Below are positions 11,463 to 22,706 of a stretch of DNA of 58,502 nucleotides, one piece after another. Position 1 is the first letter of the stretch. Each line of letters begins with the position of its first letter. The DNA comes from Pilatotrama ljubarskyi (taxonomy: Eukaryota; Basidiomycota; Agaricomycetes; Polyporales; Polyporaceae), in contig MU277741.1 in NCBI GenBank assembly GCA_022385805.1, positions 1-58,502 of the forward strand, read 5' to 3'. The position numbers and the translations under genes are program-made. Below the pieces are notes generated by a model, which saw nothing but the letters and a program-made list of their open reading frames with translations, did no database searches and was not told where the DNA came from.

Positions 11463-13493
11463 ATGCATCGAGCAGGTAATCGCAAGGGCTCCCGAGACCA
11501 GGTCGGTATGTTTACATTCCGCGCAGGTCAACCCCCACAGCGTCCACCAAGTCTCGCACCAAACCCTGCCCTCGGAGGGCCCTACCGTGGGCCCTATCCA
11601 GGCTACGGGATGCCGCAGCGGAACGTGACGCCAGGATATCCCGTTCTGCCGAGCCAGAGGACAGTCGTACCCCAGCCATCACCCAATTTCTTGCAGCAAC
11701 AGCAGCAGCGCGGGCAGAGCAATTTCCCGTTCAACGCCGGCACGCTACAGCAACAGCAGACGCAAACTCCAGCTCAGCTCTCCTCGCAGACGACGCTCTC
11801 ACACGTCGCTCACCAGCAACAAACGCAAGGGTCCGGCGCCAGTTCGACGCTTCCCCCGCACATAGCGCAAAATGCAGCGCCTAGCCTGGGGACGGCCCCT
11901 TCGGTGTCATCGCAGAGCGAAGTCGGTCTCGATCCAAACGACTTCCCGGCACTAGGCGCGACGCCCGCGAATAACTCATCCGCGGCATCAAGTGGGAACA
12001 CGACGAGCTATGCGACTCAGGCAGGGACAGGAGCGGGTAGCGGGGCGCAGGCCGGGAACGGTGCAGGGGGCAATCAGCCACGGGACTTCACAGCGGAAGA
12101 CTTCCCAGCACTAGGTGGGCAGAGTCAAGCTACGCAACAGCAGTCGCAACAGGCCCAGCAAGCCCCCGCAGACGGACATCCGCCAGGCCTGAACGGCTTC
12201 CAGCACGCGGACCAGCAACATCGGCAGAACCTGCTTGGTTCCTTAACAGGGGGAACCCCCGGACAACAGCCAGGGTTGTTGAACTTGGGGCAGACGAGGA
12301 ATGTACATCCGGGTTTCCAGTCTGATAGTGACAAGCAGCGGGTACGTTCATTGCGTGTAGGTCGGCAGCATATGCTCACGGCTTGTAGACCTACCCTGTG
12401 AAGAACAATCACGCAAATGCGGCTGCAGCATGGAACTCCCCCAATGTTAACCCAAGCACGCAGCAGAGCAGCACATTCCCAAATGGTCAGCAGAACCATG
12501 TACAGAACGCACAGGCGCAAACAGCCGCGCAACAGCCCCAACAGCAGCAAGGGCAGCAACACCTGAACGCTCCCCCCGGCGTACCACCACCAGCATTCTC
12601 TTCTCAGCAACCAACGCCCGCTCAGCAGACGCCATACGTTGCGAATGGAACTGCCGCAGGTGATGAGACACGTCACCCGCCAAAAGGAGTGTAGCTCACG
12701 CGATTGCTGCAGTGCCACAAACGCCCGCCCAGCAGGTGCTCATGTCGCCGGCGGACCGCTGGGGCCTTTTGGGTCTCCTGGCGCTCATCAAGAGCGCAGA
12801 CCCTGATCAAAGTCTGCTCGCAATAGGCACAGATTTGGGCACTATGGGGCTGGACATGCAGAATCCTGGGTACGTATAAACGCCCCTATGCATATCTCTG
12901 GTCTCTCATCAGCATCGCTCTAGAAGCCTGTACTCCACGTTCATTACGCCGTGGGCAGACTCGTCAGCTGCACATACGGTAGAACCCGACTTCCACCTTC
13001 CGGCCTGCTATAACGTTCAGCCACCTCCGCCTGGTCCTAACAAGGCTGCTGCATTCAGCGACGAGACGCTGTTCTTCATGTTCTACGCTTCGCCCCGGGA
13101 TGCCCTTCAGGAGATTGCTGCGCAAGAGCTGTAGGTGTTACAGTGTGCCTAACCCGTGCTTTGTGCTCAACCAGACACCTCCTTGCTAGTTACAACCGGA
13201 ATTGGCGGTACCACAAGGAGCTCCGTCTCTGGCTCACGAAGGAGACTGGCACTCAGCCTTCGCAGAAAGTGCCTGGAGGCGAGCAAGGCACATACTCCTA
13301 CTGGGACCCCGAGATGTGGGAGAAGGCTCGGAAGGAGATGACCGTCCTCTACGCCGACCTCGAGGAAAAGAACCACCCGCTCTTCGCCCCTGGCCAAACC
13401 CTGCAGATGAACGCGCCTCCCCAACCGCATACGCCTGCACAGCCCTCGCGAGTAGGAGCTGCGTTCCAGGGCATCGCCATGGGTGCCATATGA
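11463..13493 (+). CDS. NOT2: CCR4-NOT complex subunit NOT2
   Basis: Core subunit of the CCR4-NOT deadenylase and transcription-regulation complex; with NOT3/5 it docks on the NOT1 C-terminus (family knowledge). Exons 11463-12341, 12389-12659, 12713-12869, 12924-13130 and 13175-13493 join in frame to give 610 residues. The N-terminal two thirds is Gln/Pro/Ala-rich low complexity with CAG and CAA runs. It holds two short motifs, PNDFPALGATP and AEDFPALGGQS, typical of NOT2 proteins. The C-terminal NOT box starts at SPADRWGLLGLLALIKSADP and continues with LGTDLGTMGLDM-like sequence, SLYSTFITPWADSS, DETLFFMFYASPRDALQEIA, LLASYNRNWRYHKELRLWLT, GTYSYWDPEMWEKARKEMTV and LYADLEEKNHPLF. The ATG at 11463 is the first in frame. 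A start at MFTFRAGQPPQ (11508) with an alternative first exon cannot be excluded. Transcribed away from RPC9, with 240 bp between the start codons. Confidence 0.93.
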
Positions 13494-13981
13494 GGCCGAA
13501 GAAGAAGCAAGATCCGCGCTCAACTGTGTTGTCAACTTGGACAGAAACACTTTGCCTCTGCCGCCCCTTCAGTTCCATGAACCCTCTCACCCTTCCTCTT
13601 CTTCGCCGGTGCTCTTCCTTCTTTCCCCAGTCATCGAGCTATCATACGCTTGTATCTGTAAGCCATACTGTTCGAATCATATCCACCGTGTCTATTGGCT
13701 CCAAAATAACCACCTGGCTCTCAAGTAACCGCTTCCGGTTATGTACTCGTGTCGGCAGCAACGTGTGTGACTCCCTGCTCACTGTTCATCGATCACCAAG
13801 ATCAATGTCTGCCCAAGGACGCGAAGAACAGTTCAGCCATGAGCCTCTCTTCTAGCGTGTTCGTACATACAAATAATACAGTCATCGTCAACATCGTTCA
13901 AATCGTTCAGCATTCCCGACGTCTCATATCGCATCAACCATGGGAACATGCACGCTGTGATGACCGTTGCTCGTATACGTA
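13494..13981. other. 3' flanks of NOT2 and the carboxylesterase (convergent)
   Basis: The gap between two converging genes, presumably both 3' UTRs and terminators. T-rich and with only short open frames. No gene seen. Confidence 0.45.
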
Positions 13982-16487
13982 TTAGAGCGGATGGTCCAGC
14001 GCGAGCTTCGTCATCACGTTCATCGCCTCTACGCGGAAGTCGTCCTGGGTGATCGACATAGGATCCAGGCCATCCAGGAAGGTGAGCAGCTTAGGGGAAG
14101 AGGTCGAGTATTGCGGCCACGAGGGAACTGTCTTGCCGTTCGGGTCCAGGTTATTGGCGAAGTTGATCAGGTAGTCCGCCAGCTCGCCGCCGCCGTAAAT
14201 GTTGAGGATATCCGTCGCATGAGCCTATTGTGCACGTACGAATGAGCCAACTGCAGGAGCCTCGTACTTCAGCGTACATACCGCACCGAGAGCTGGTAGG
14301 CCCTTGAGCCGTTTGTGCACTGGACACACGGTGTGAGTACGCCATGCGAGTAAGTCATGTCAAATGTCAAGACTGCCCGACTCACAGAACGACCACATAG
14401 GCTGCTTCCCAGAGCGGTTCTGGAGTAGGAACCTGCGCGGCGCCTGGAAGACGAGGTCGCCCTGCATGGCAGCGAGGCGCTTGTACTGGGGCGTGAGGGC
14501 ATTCAGGATGCCGGTGTCGAATGGCGAGCCTTGAGTGATGTCCTCCGGATACGCCGCCATCAGCTGGTCAAGCTCGCTGCTCGTCGCAGCGGGAAGGTAG
14601 TTGCTGACGATGTAGGCGCGGAGGTCCGAGCTCGTCCTGTGAAGGTGAAGGCAGGTCTGAGAACAGAGCTCGCCAGTCTAGCAGGAGAGAAGACCTACGT
14701 AATATTCAGCGTCGAAAGCGAGAACAGCGTTCCCTCGTCATCACAGTCCTGTGGAGCACGTCACTCATTAGATCTCGCTGCTATCTAGGACGTTACGATG
14801 GTGGCATACTCCAGTCACGAATGGCACGTTGGCCACGACCCCTTGCTGCACCAGACGTTGAGGCGCGTCAACCAGGAACTTCCCGTCTACCCGAGGCAAC
14901 CAAGTCAAGCGGAGAGACTGCTCGTCTGGTGAGTTTTCTGCAGCGCGAACTCGAAACTAAGCGGCATTTGTGTCCGCACCTGGGGCGCAAATATGCCTGG
15001 CGACGCATCCACCGCCTTCTTCAGCTTCGCGTAAGGCACTTGCCTCAAGCAATTCAACGTGTCGGCCGCTCCAGTGCACCCCGTTTGCGCGACGAGAGCG
15101 TCATAGTCCGACTGGCCGTGGGTGATATCCCCAACCGGGATGGGCGAGCCAGACTGCATGAAGGCGCCGCGGAACAGGCCGTCGGGATTGCCGCCATTCG
15201 TGAGCAGGTGCAGCGCGACAGAGATCGCGCCCGCGCTCTCGCCCCATCTGGAGAACAGCAGCAGCATGGCATCTCGTCAGCACAGATTTTCTCAGGCGGA
15301 CGTTATGCGGCTCCACTCAGTGAGAACGCACATCGTGACCTTCGTTGGGTCGCCGCCGAACGCGGAGATGTACCGCTGGATCCACTGCAGTGCTAGGCGT
15401 TCTGGTGGGTGTCAAATAAGCTATGTCAATCTCGATGCCGCCGGAGAGGAAGAGGTGTGGACACTGACGATCCTGAAGACCGAGATTGCCTACTCCAGCG
15501 TCTTTGACTTCTTGGCTCGCGAGGAAGCCGAAGGCTGTTGGCGCGTCAGCATAACATACCGCCTTCCTATCAGCGATATAGCGTACCAGAGACACTATAG
15601 ATGACGCGTTCAGGACTGGCGTCATCGTTGTGAACGTGGTCCGCTCTGGCGGCGACTTACCGATAGTTCATGCTGACGTATATCACAGGTTCTCCAAGCT
15701 CGACAGACCTGCTCACAATGCTGCCGCCATCGTACCTATGATGACGCCGTCCGATCATGACGCCGACTCGTCCGACCAGCTTGATAACTTACATGCTTGG
15801 GCTCCCGAGCTCGAAGCCACCTGTAAAGTCGTCAGAGCCAACTCACACCCAAGCCTACGCCTAGGCGAATTGACATACCGCCGAAGATCCACTGACACGG
15901 CCATTGGTGAGCCAGAGCAGGCCTACACACTTACACATGCAATACGACTCACAGCAACCACGGGCAACTTCGCGTTGGCTTTGGTGCCCGCAGGTACCAT
16001 CACGTTGATAGACAGGCCTACGAAGAGTCAGGAAACTCTCAAAGCTAAACGAACATAAAAGGCATGTAACGCACAGTCCTCATCCGACGGGAAGACAGCC
16101 TGAAAAATCGAGTTAACGATGTAATTGACGGCATCTTCAGCCAGGGCCGACGGTAAGTCGAAGTTCACTGCCTGTTGCGGGCAGGAAGGCCCAAATGACG
16201 TGACAGTGTGGGTCCCTGTGTACGGATCGACGGCGACAGGAAGATTGAAACGGAGGTCGCCGACCCTGGACGATCAGACACTCAGCATGTGGGGAAGCAC
16301 CAGAGAGTCGCGTAACCTACGGTGCCTTCGCAAACGGGATGCCCAGGAACTTGTTCGTGGTCCCATCTGTAGTGCCGATGAATGTGCCTTGATCGAGCTG
16401 AACGGTGGGTGCGGCGCGCGGAGCGAAAGGCGCAGCAAAGGCAGCTCCAGCGAGGGCGGGAAGGAGGCAGAGTGATCGGATGAACAT
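13982..16487 (-). CDS. Type-B carboxylesterase/lipase, secreted
   Basis: Alpha/beta-hydrolase of the carboxylesterase type-B family (fungal lipase-like) that hydrolyses ester bonds outside the cell. The ATG at 16487 starts a signal peptide (MFIRSLCLLPALAGAAFAAP), then APTVQLDQGTFIGTTDGTTN and KFLGIPFAKAPVG, the family's opening. Later exons show APTAFGFLASQEVKDAGVGN, LGLQDR, a GGDPTKVT block and the nucleophile elbow GESAGA near 15230-15250 (minus), followed by LHLLTNGGNPDGLFRGAFMQ SGS. The C-terminus is EAMNVMTKLALDHPL, with the stop at 13982-13984. Many introns of about 50 bp give some 540 residues, the usual length. The catalytic Glu and His were not pinned down because the small exons there were not fully assembled. 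I see no break. Confidence 0.87.
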
Positions 16488-17417
16488 CTTAGAACAACGG
16501 GCGGCGGCTGCAGACCTCACAGGGGCTGATTGCACGCGCCAGCAGATTTATACTGAGAGCTAGCAGCAAGCATACCAGCCCTGCATGCGCCCGGTTACTG
16601 AAGCAGCCTGCAGGGCTGACATCACACCATCCGCTCAACCCGCGTCTGCTCCCGCCGGTCGATCCATGAGAAGAAACATGGCAAATCACAGACCTGGATA
16701 CGAAGGCGAGCGGATCACACGCTCGGGAGCAGCATGTACGGAGATGAAGCGAGGTCACATTGTTCTCGTGGCGCATTGTGAAGGACTGAATTAGACGGCT
16801 GCGCTGCACGGTGATAGTCGGACATTCCCGGGCGAACATCGCGCGCGGACCTACCAAAGATATGACGGCGCCTTGAAACTGCTGGAACCTGTGGAGGCAC
16901 GAGGATTGCGTTGCCTTGTGGGTGCGATGCCCAGCTCGGGCAGCATTTTCACAAGTCGCCAGAACGGGCTCCGACGATGTAGCGAACAGATCTGAGCGGT
17001 GTACAAGTGACATGCTCTAGCCTGCATCGCAACACAGCGTATTTCCTTCCGAAGGAGCTTAAGCCCAACATGAACAGTTGCACGGTAATCACAAGAGGGC
17101 GTACCTTTCAGCAATGCTCCCGCTGATCTTGTCATGGGACCGCCAACGGCGTCCTACAATGCGCGATACCGTCACTTCTCTGACAATGTCCGGCGCCCTT
17201 GCATCCGGTGCAGCGTGTCCGAGCGACGGTCGCTCCCATGCAAAGTTACGATGGAGCTTTACGGCTGAGGCCTGAGGACATTGTGAACGTACTTAGCTAC
17301 GCGCGCAGCCGAACCCCTTCTCGTCGTTCTCGGCCTTTGCGGAACGTAAACAAGAAGACGCGAAGCCTTTGGGCGCATCCGGGGCCTCGATTATGTACGC
17401 ATAGAATCACACGACAT
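16488..17417. other. Upstream region of the carboxylesterase, to the tRNA gene
   Basis: About 930 bp between the esterase ATG and the tRNA. It holds the esterase's TATA-like box, annotated separately. The short overlapping open frames show no recognisable protein. Confidence 0.4.
16546..16552 (-). promoter_or_regulatory. TATA box of the carboxylesterase gene
   Basis: The minus strand reads GTATAAATC here, about 60 bp before the ATG at 16487. This spacing suits a core promoter with a short 5' UTR. Confidence 0.5.
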
Positions 17418-17507
17418 GGCGATATGGCCGAGCGGTCTAAGGCGCCAGAATCAGGATACAGTCCTATCTGGTCCTCACGGGCGTGGGTTCGAATCCCACT
17501 GTCGTCA
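17418..17507 (+). tRNA. tRNA-Leu (anticodon CAG) with a 10-nt intron
   Basis: The acceptor halves GGCGATA (17418-17424) and TGTCGTC (17500-17506) pair over 7 bp with two G-U pairs. The D arm is GCCGAGCGGTCTAAGGC, typical of class II tRNAs. The anticodon stem CCAGA/TCTGG encloses 17 nt: a 7-nt loop ATCAGG..A plus an intron of about 10 nt (ATACAGTCCT) after position 37. This puts CAG at the anticodon, so it reads CUG leucine codons. The variable region is about 11 nt. The T arm is GTGGG-TTCGAAT-CCCAC and the discriminator is A. Box A and box B are intact. Ser was considered, but the CCAGA...TCTGG stem with CAG fits Leu. Confidence 0.9.
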
Positions 17508-17512
17508 TTTTT
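17508..17512 (+). terminator. Pol III terminator of the tRNA gene
   Basis: A run of five T directly follows the discriminator base, the usual RNA polymerase III stop signal. Confidence 0.7.
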
Positions 17513-19204
17513 GCTTTGTGCAACGAACCCGCTGCCGGATCAGCCCCGAGATTTGGCCTACAGAAAGCGCGCTTCCCTCCGGCGGCAGATGTCTACGATG
17601 CATCGAGAACCACGGCGCAATGCCTGTAGCGGGAACGTACAGTATCGTACAGCATGGAAGCCAATGCCTGGGTGACGATGTCGTAGGGTGTACAGTATTG
17701 ATTCGGCGCAGAGGTTGATTGACCGCCTCCCGCGTTCTGCGCATGGTCTATACCTGCCACTGCAAATAGATTGGCACAGGTAGTCCTACAGAGGCCGGAA
17801 AGCATGATAGACGGCCAACGTAGGCTGCGGCTATAGTTGGAATCGGGTTGGCACGTCCATCCCATATGTACGCGGCGAAGGGCATGGCAGCCTCGATGGA
17901 GGTGATCAAGCAAGAAACCAATATGGAGGCGCGATCAGTGAAAACAATCCCAAGGATTTGGAGCACCCGATACTCACGGAAGCGTCGTCTTTGACGGTGG
18001 ACTCGATGGGCCGGGTATTGCGACCGTGAAGGCCGAAGAGATAGACCTGAGTAGGGCACGTTCCCGGCCATCCTGCTTTGTCAGAGGACTGCTTCTATTG
18101 CAGCATTGTCTTTTCCAGAAGGGTCGGCCGTTATATCAGTTCCCTACAAGTGGGAAATAGAAGCGATCTCCGCCACGGGAGCTGAGGGACCGCGTAACCG
18201 CGAAGAAGACATAATTGATCGGCGACCTGAGGGGGATGGACTGTACACTTCGTTACCGCAAAGGGTTTAGTCTGAGGAAGGTGCCACTGCATCAGAAATT
18301 TCTGGTATACCGGCGACTTTGACTCACCGCATGGTGGTAGTGCAAGCACCCCTCTTACCGCGACACACTCGGTTGAAAAGCCCCTAGGCGACAGAGCACG
18401 ACGTCACAAGTCTTCCTCATTACGGGAGGACATGCAGGTCCGTCTATATAGAGAGTATAACAGTTAAAAGTCCCTGGGTTAACAGTAGAATTTCGCAGTA
18501 CCAGGACGGGCTGCTCTGCATGCTGGTACAAGTCACCGCCATTCAGATGGACTCGGACCTGGATTTACGCGAATGATTCCACGAAGTGCGCTTGTCGTTC
18601 TCTGCTTGAGCGTGTCGTAGAGCGTCGGAAGGGCTGGATTGCCGACCTATAAATGCCCAACATGAGGAGGCGCGTGAAAGCGGCTGGAACTGTCCGCTAA
18701 CATGCATGATGGTAGCGAGCTGCTAGGCGGTTGTTTGTCTTTGTTAGCATCACAAGCCATCGCCTTTCAGAAAGATGCCATTTTGGGATAATAGCGGCCA
18801 CCGCCACCAGCGTCTTACAACGGTTCTTGCCTTCAATTCGAACCATTTCTTCAAACGCCTCGACATCTCGTCGTAGCCCCGCTCAGGACCCCAGTTGCTC
18901 CGATCACCTCTGAGGAGGACGCCGATGCAACGGATGAACTCTTCTGGTGAGTCACGTGGAGTGGCATTTGCCACTGGCTGCCGTCAAAGCCTCGCGCTAC
19001 TGTATGCGGTGCCTTTATCCTCCCAGCGCCGGACTCCGCCAGAGCGTTGCGTCTCTCCTCTGTCTCTTTAGCGACCAAACACCAAACCATTCCTGACACA
19101 CCTGACTTATAGACTTCTGACTCCCTGTGTGCGCTGCGTCGATTAGCACAGAAGGGCCGTCCCGGATATCCACTCCCGGAACAAAGCGACCTCGGCGGAC
19201 TGTT
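17513..19204. other. Intergenic stretch between the tRNA and TRK1
   Basis: About 1.7 kb without a convincing gene. On the minus strand, 17750-18070 gives two open pieces that an intron starting GTGAGTATCGG near 17978 could join: VYLFGLHGRNTRPIESTVKD and FAAYIWDGRANPIPTIAAAY. I recognise no family and see no good start or stop. It may be a gene remnant. The rest holds the TRK1 promoter. Confidence 0.4.
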
Positions 19205-22200
19205 ATGTTCTGGGCCAATGTCAAGGCCAGCGTCAACTTCTACAGGCTCCATCTTCTAGCGTTGTGAGTGTATCAGTCAAAAATTGATGTCGGAATTCCT
19301 CAGTTATCTCCCAGCATCTTCGTCCCTTTGTTCGGGGCCATCATCTTATGGGCATGCAACGGGGAGTTCCACATCGACTTTGTCGACGCGTTGTACATCT
19401 GCATCAGTGGCGCCACCGGGACAGGGCTTGTTACCGCGGACCTCAGCTCTTTCACTGTGTGGCAGCAAGTCATCCTCGTTGTCCTCGAGCTGATTGGCAA
19501 TCAAGTAAGCGGCAGCCCCTAGTCCTGGTAGCGCAGCATCATACTCATTGTCTGTAGACGTTCGTGGCCTGGGCGGTGGTCCTTGTGCGGAGGTAACGGC
19601 ACCTGAGAGCGTTCTCCCTGACACAAGGCTCATTGTGTTCGCATAGATGGTACTTTGTCCGCAACCTGCGGCACATCGTCGCAGCTGAGATGGAACGGGA
19701 TCATGCTGCTTCCAGCCTCGACGACATCCCCCCATCCCTCAAACGTATCCGAGAAACGCTGGCTAGGTTCAAGCAAGAGAAACAACGCGACGACGCTGGT
19801 GCCCTCGCACGTCCCGGTGACGGGCCCTCCAGGACGTCAAGTCAAGGCCGGGGCGCGTCGGCTGGCTTACGAACGGACATGATCAGGAGGCTCGATATCG
19901 CACCCCATCTCATCGATCCTATGGGTTCCCAGGCACCTCGATTACCTCCAGATAGGGCAATCGAAGCGACTGGTATCGACGTGCTCAGCAGCGCTCCCAG
20001 CCGCCGTTCCCTTCGCTCATCCATCGTCGCTTCTCCGCCCCAGGTTATCCGACAGGAGGACGACTTCGGAGGCTTCCCTGGCATTCAGGAGGTCCTATCG
20101 CGTGTCGTTAGCAGGATCTCCCCCAATCTGCAGCGTCGGCTGAAGCGGACATTGACGATGCCCCGGACGGAGACCTTGGTTCCTGAGAATGCCACAGGTC
20201 TCCGGACTGAGGGGAGTGGGGCTGTGAAGCGTGTCCCATATATCAGCTTCAGCGCTACTGTGAAGCGCAACTCGACATTCTATGGCTTGACGGCAGACGA
20301 TATCGAAGAGCTTGGCGGGGTCGAGTACCGCGCTCTGTGTTCCCTGTGTTGGATCATTCCGGTGGTAAGCAGCTACCTCTACATCAGCTGCTGTCTTAAC
20401 GTATGTTCCCGTGCAGTACTACGTAGGGCTACTTGGGATCTCGTTCGTCGTGACGGCTCCGTACATGTCTCTACCGAGGTGGCGCGAGAACTTCCATCCT
20501 CCCCTACAGCATAGGGACATCAACCCTGTTTGGTGTGTAAACACCGTTGCGACGAAGACTTATCACTGAATCCTTATAGGTTCTCAGCCTTCCAGGTGAT
20601 CGGCGCATGGGCGAATACGGGTAAGATAGTTAAGTGTGATGTCTGACAACCGCTCATTGCGATGTGCAGGCATGTCGCTTGTCGACCAGAACATGGTACC
20701 GTTCCAGACGGCTTACCCTATGATCGTGTTCCTCCTGATATGCGTCTTGGCTGGAAATACATGCTTGGTGCGTCCCTCGCTTGCGCACCCCTGCTATCGG
20801 CACTGAGTTGAGCGCCAACAGCCGATACTGTGAGCTCGTACTAACATGAGTTGTTCATCTTGGCTCATATCCGCCAAAATTGCAGTCTCCGCTTATTCAT
20901 GTGAGTCCCATGGCCCAATGTCTATGGGAGTTCATAGAGACTGACCAACTTCGTAGCTGGATTCTGACGAAGCTGCCTGGGCGCTCTCGAACAAAGGAGT
21001 CCCTGCATTTCCTACTGGACCATCCGCGAAGGTGCACGATTTACCTGTTTCCTTCTCGGCAGACCTGGCTGCTGCTCGGCATGATGATGGTTCTCAAGTA
21101 AGTTGATTGACTTGCGCGTAGGTCTGATCGCGGATCCTCACGAGCTTCATAGCTGCACCAACCTTCTGGGTTACCTGATTTTGGACATAGGGAATCCTGC
21201 TACGGAACAATTGCCCTTTGGGGTTAAGTTCGTTGATGCAGTTTTGGACGCGGCTGCATGTAGAAATGCTGGCTACCAACCTATCCCTATGTCATCCTTG
21301 ATGCCCGCCGTGCAGTACGTTTTCTCTGCTGTTCTCCTATGACTCTTGGGGTGCTGATGGGTTATGGCGTAGGGTCCTCTCTGTCATTATGATGTACATC
21401 GCTATCTACCCTATAGCGATGAGGTAATTCGGCAATACGGTACCTATGTACGGGTCACTGATGCTCATGCGGTAGTGTACGGGCCACGAATGTCTACGAA
21501 GAGAAGTCGCTCGGGATCTACGAGAGCGATGCTGACGAAGACGAGATCGACGACGACGCTCACTGGAACAGGCCTTCGGAATCTCGGGTAGCGATCTGGG
21601 GGCGGTACCTGATGCGGCATGCACGCAGACAACTGTCTTTCGGTATGTGGTCACTGTTCTGGCTGTCAGGGATACTCTACTCACCGAATTATGCGTTTTC
21701 AGACATGTGGTGGTTGGCCGTCTCGCTTTTCCTCCTCTGCATCATTGAGGTAGGTCGCCTGCTGCAGAGTGCGAAGTAGATCATACTGAGCAGCTCTCAT
21801 AGCGTGTCAATCTGACGGATTCGAGCAAGCTCTCGTACTTCAACATCTTCGCTTTGAGTGAGCCTTTGATAGCACCGTACAACATCAGGCCACGCTGACC
21901 ATGCTCAGTCTTTGAGCTGGTCTCTGCTTATGGAACGGTCGGGCTGTCGCTCGGTGTTCCTGGGGTGCGTCCTGGTTGATCGTGCATGTTGTGTATTACT
22001 CACAATGACGGGACCATAGTCCAACTACTCGCTATCCGGGGACATGCATACACTGTCAAAGCTCATCATTTGCGCGGTCATGCTGCGCGGGCGTCACCGC
22101 GGCCTGCCCGTCGCCCTCGACAGAGCAGTGCTGATGCCGAGCGAATTCTTAGCCATCCGCTCCGCAGGCCAACAACATCAGGAGCATGCTGGCGAGAAGG

Positions 22201-22427
22201 ATCCTCACAGTGACGGCGAGGCGCCGCGTTTCCCCGTGATACTGCACGACCCGGACGAGCTGGCGACCCAAATGCGTCTGCGAACTCGCACGATCAGCCT
22301 CGTGGTAGAGGAGAGGAGGGATTCGGCGAAGGAGGCGGGCCATCCGCCATGGAGTGCACAGAGCGTTCCGGAGGAGAGCCGCGAATCCAGCTCAGAGGGA
22401 GGGGGCGGAAGTGACCGCATGGTGTGA
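19205..22427 (+). CDS. TRK1: TRK-type potassium uptake transporter
   Basis: Plasma-membrane K+ transporter of the Trk/Ktr/HKT superfamily. The ATG at 19205 opens MFWANVKASVNFYRLHLLAL, then IFVPLFGAIILWACNGEF after the first intron. All four pore loops are visible: SGATGTGLVTADLSSF (about 19407-19454), SAFQVIGAWANTGMSLVDQN (about 20585-20700, split by an intron), VDAVLDAAACRNAGYQPIPM (about 21229-21290) and ELVSAYGTVGLSLGVPGSNY (about 21910-22030). A long hydrophilic loop of some 230 residues follows WYFVRNLRHIVAAEMERD, as in yeast Trk1. A second one (YEEKSLGIYESDADEDEIDD) precedes the last spans. The C-terminal part runs LSKLIICAVMLRGRHRGLPV to an Arg/Ser/Glu-rich tail, with TGA at 22425-22427. 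Ten or more introns. The presence of all four loops supports a working protein. Confidence 0.9.
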
Positions 22428-22706
22428 AGATGGTATTGTGGAGTGGCTCCACGATAGTCATGACTTGTACTTGTATCGTCGCGTCTTTGGGACAGTCTGG
22501 ATTCAACACATAGAGTTGGGTAATCTGATTCAGTTGCTTGTAATGCGATTCCTGCCATAGTCAGACTTTTTCCCTTTCATGGTCGTATCAAAGCATGTTA
22601 TATAGCCTTTCCTTGACGGTCAGAAGATGTGCTCTCTAGCTGTGACAATACCCCTGTGATGGCGCCTGGTCATTCTGAGGTGGCCGGGAAGCGTCCATGA
22701 CATCAG
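22428..22706. other. Short convergent gap, TRK1 and WD40 gene 3' flanks
   Basis: The 279 bp between two converging stop codons hold only 3' untranslated sequence as far as I can see. Confidence 0.4.

Noticed and set aside
11695..11765. CAG/CAA repeat as a separate microsatellite
   Set aside because: It is part of the Gln-rich coding region of NOT2 and needs no separate element.
17748..18071. Minus-strand two-piece coding candidate after the tRNA
   Set aside because: The pieces look somewhat protein-like and an intron fits, but no family, start or end was found. Kept only as a note in the intergenic entry.
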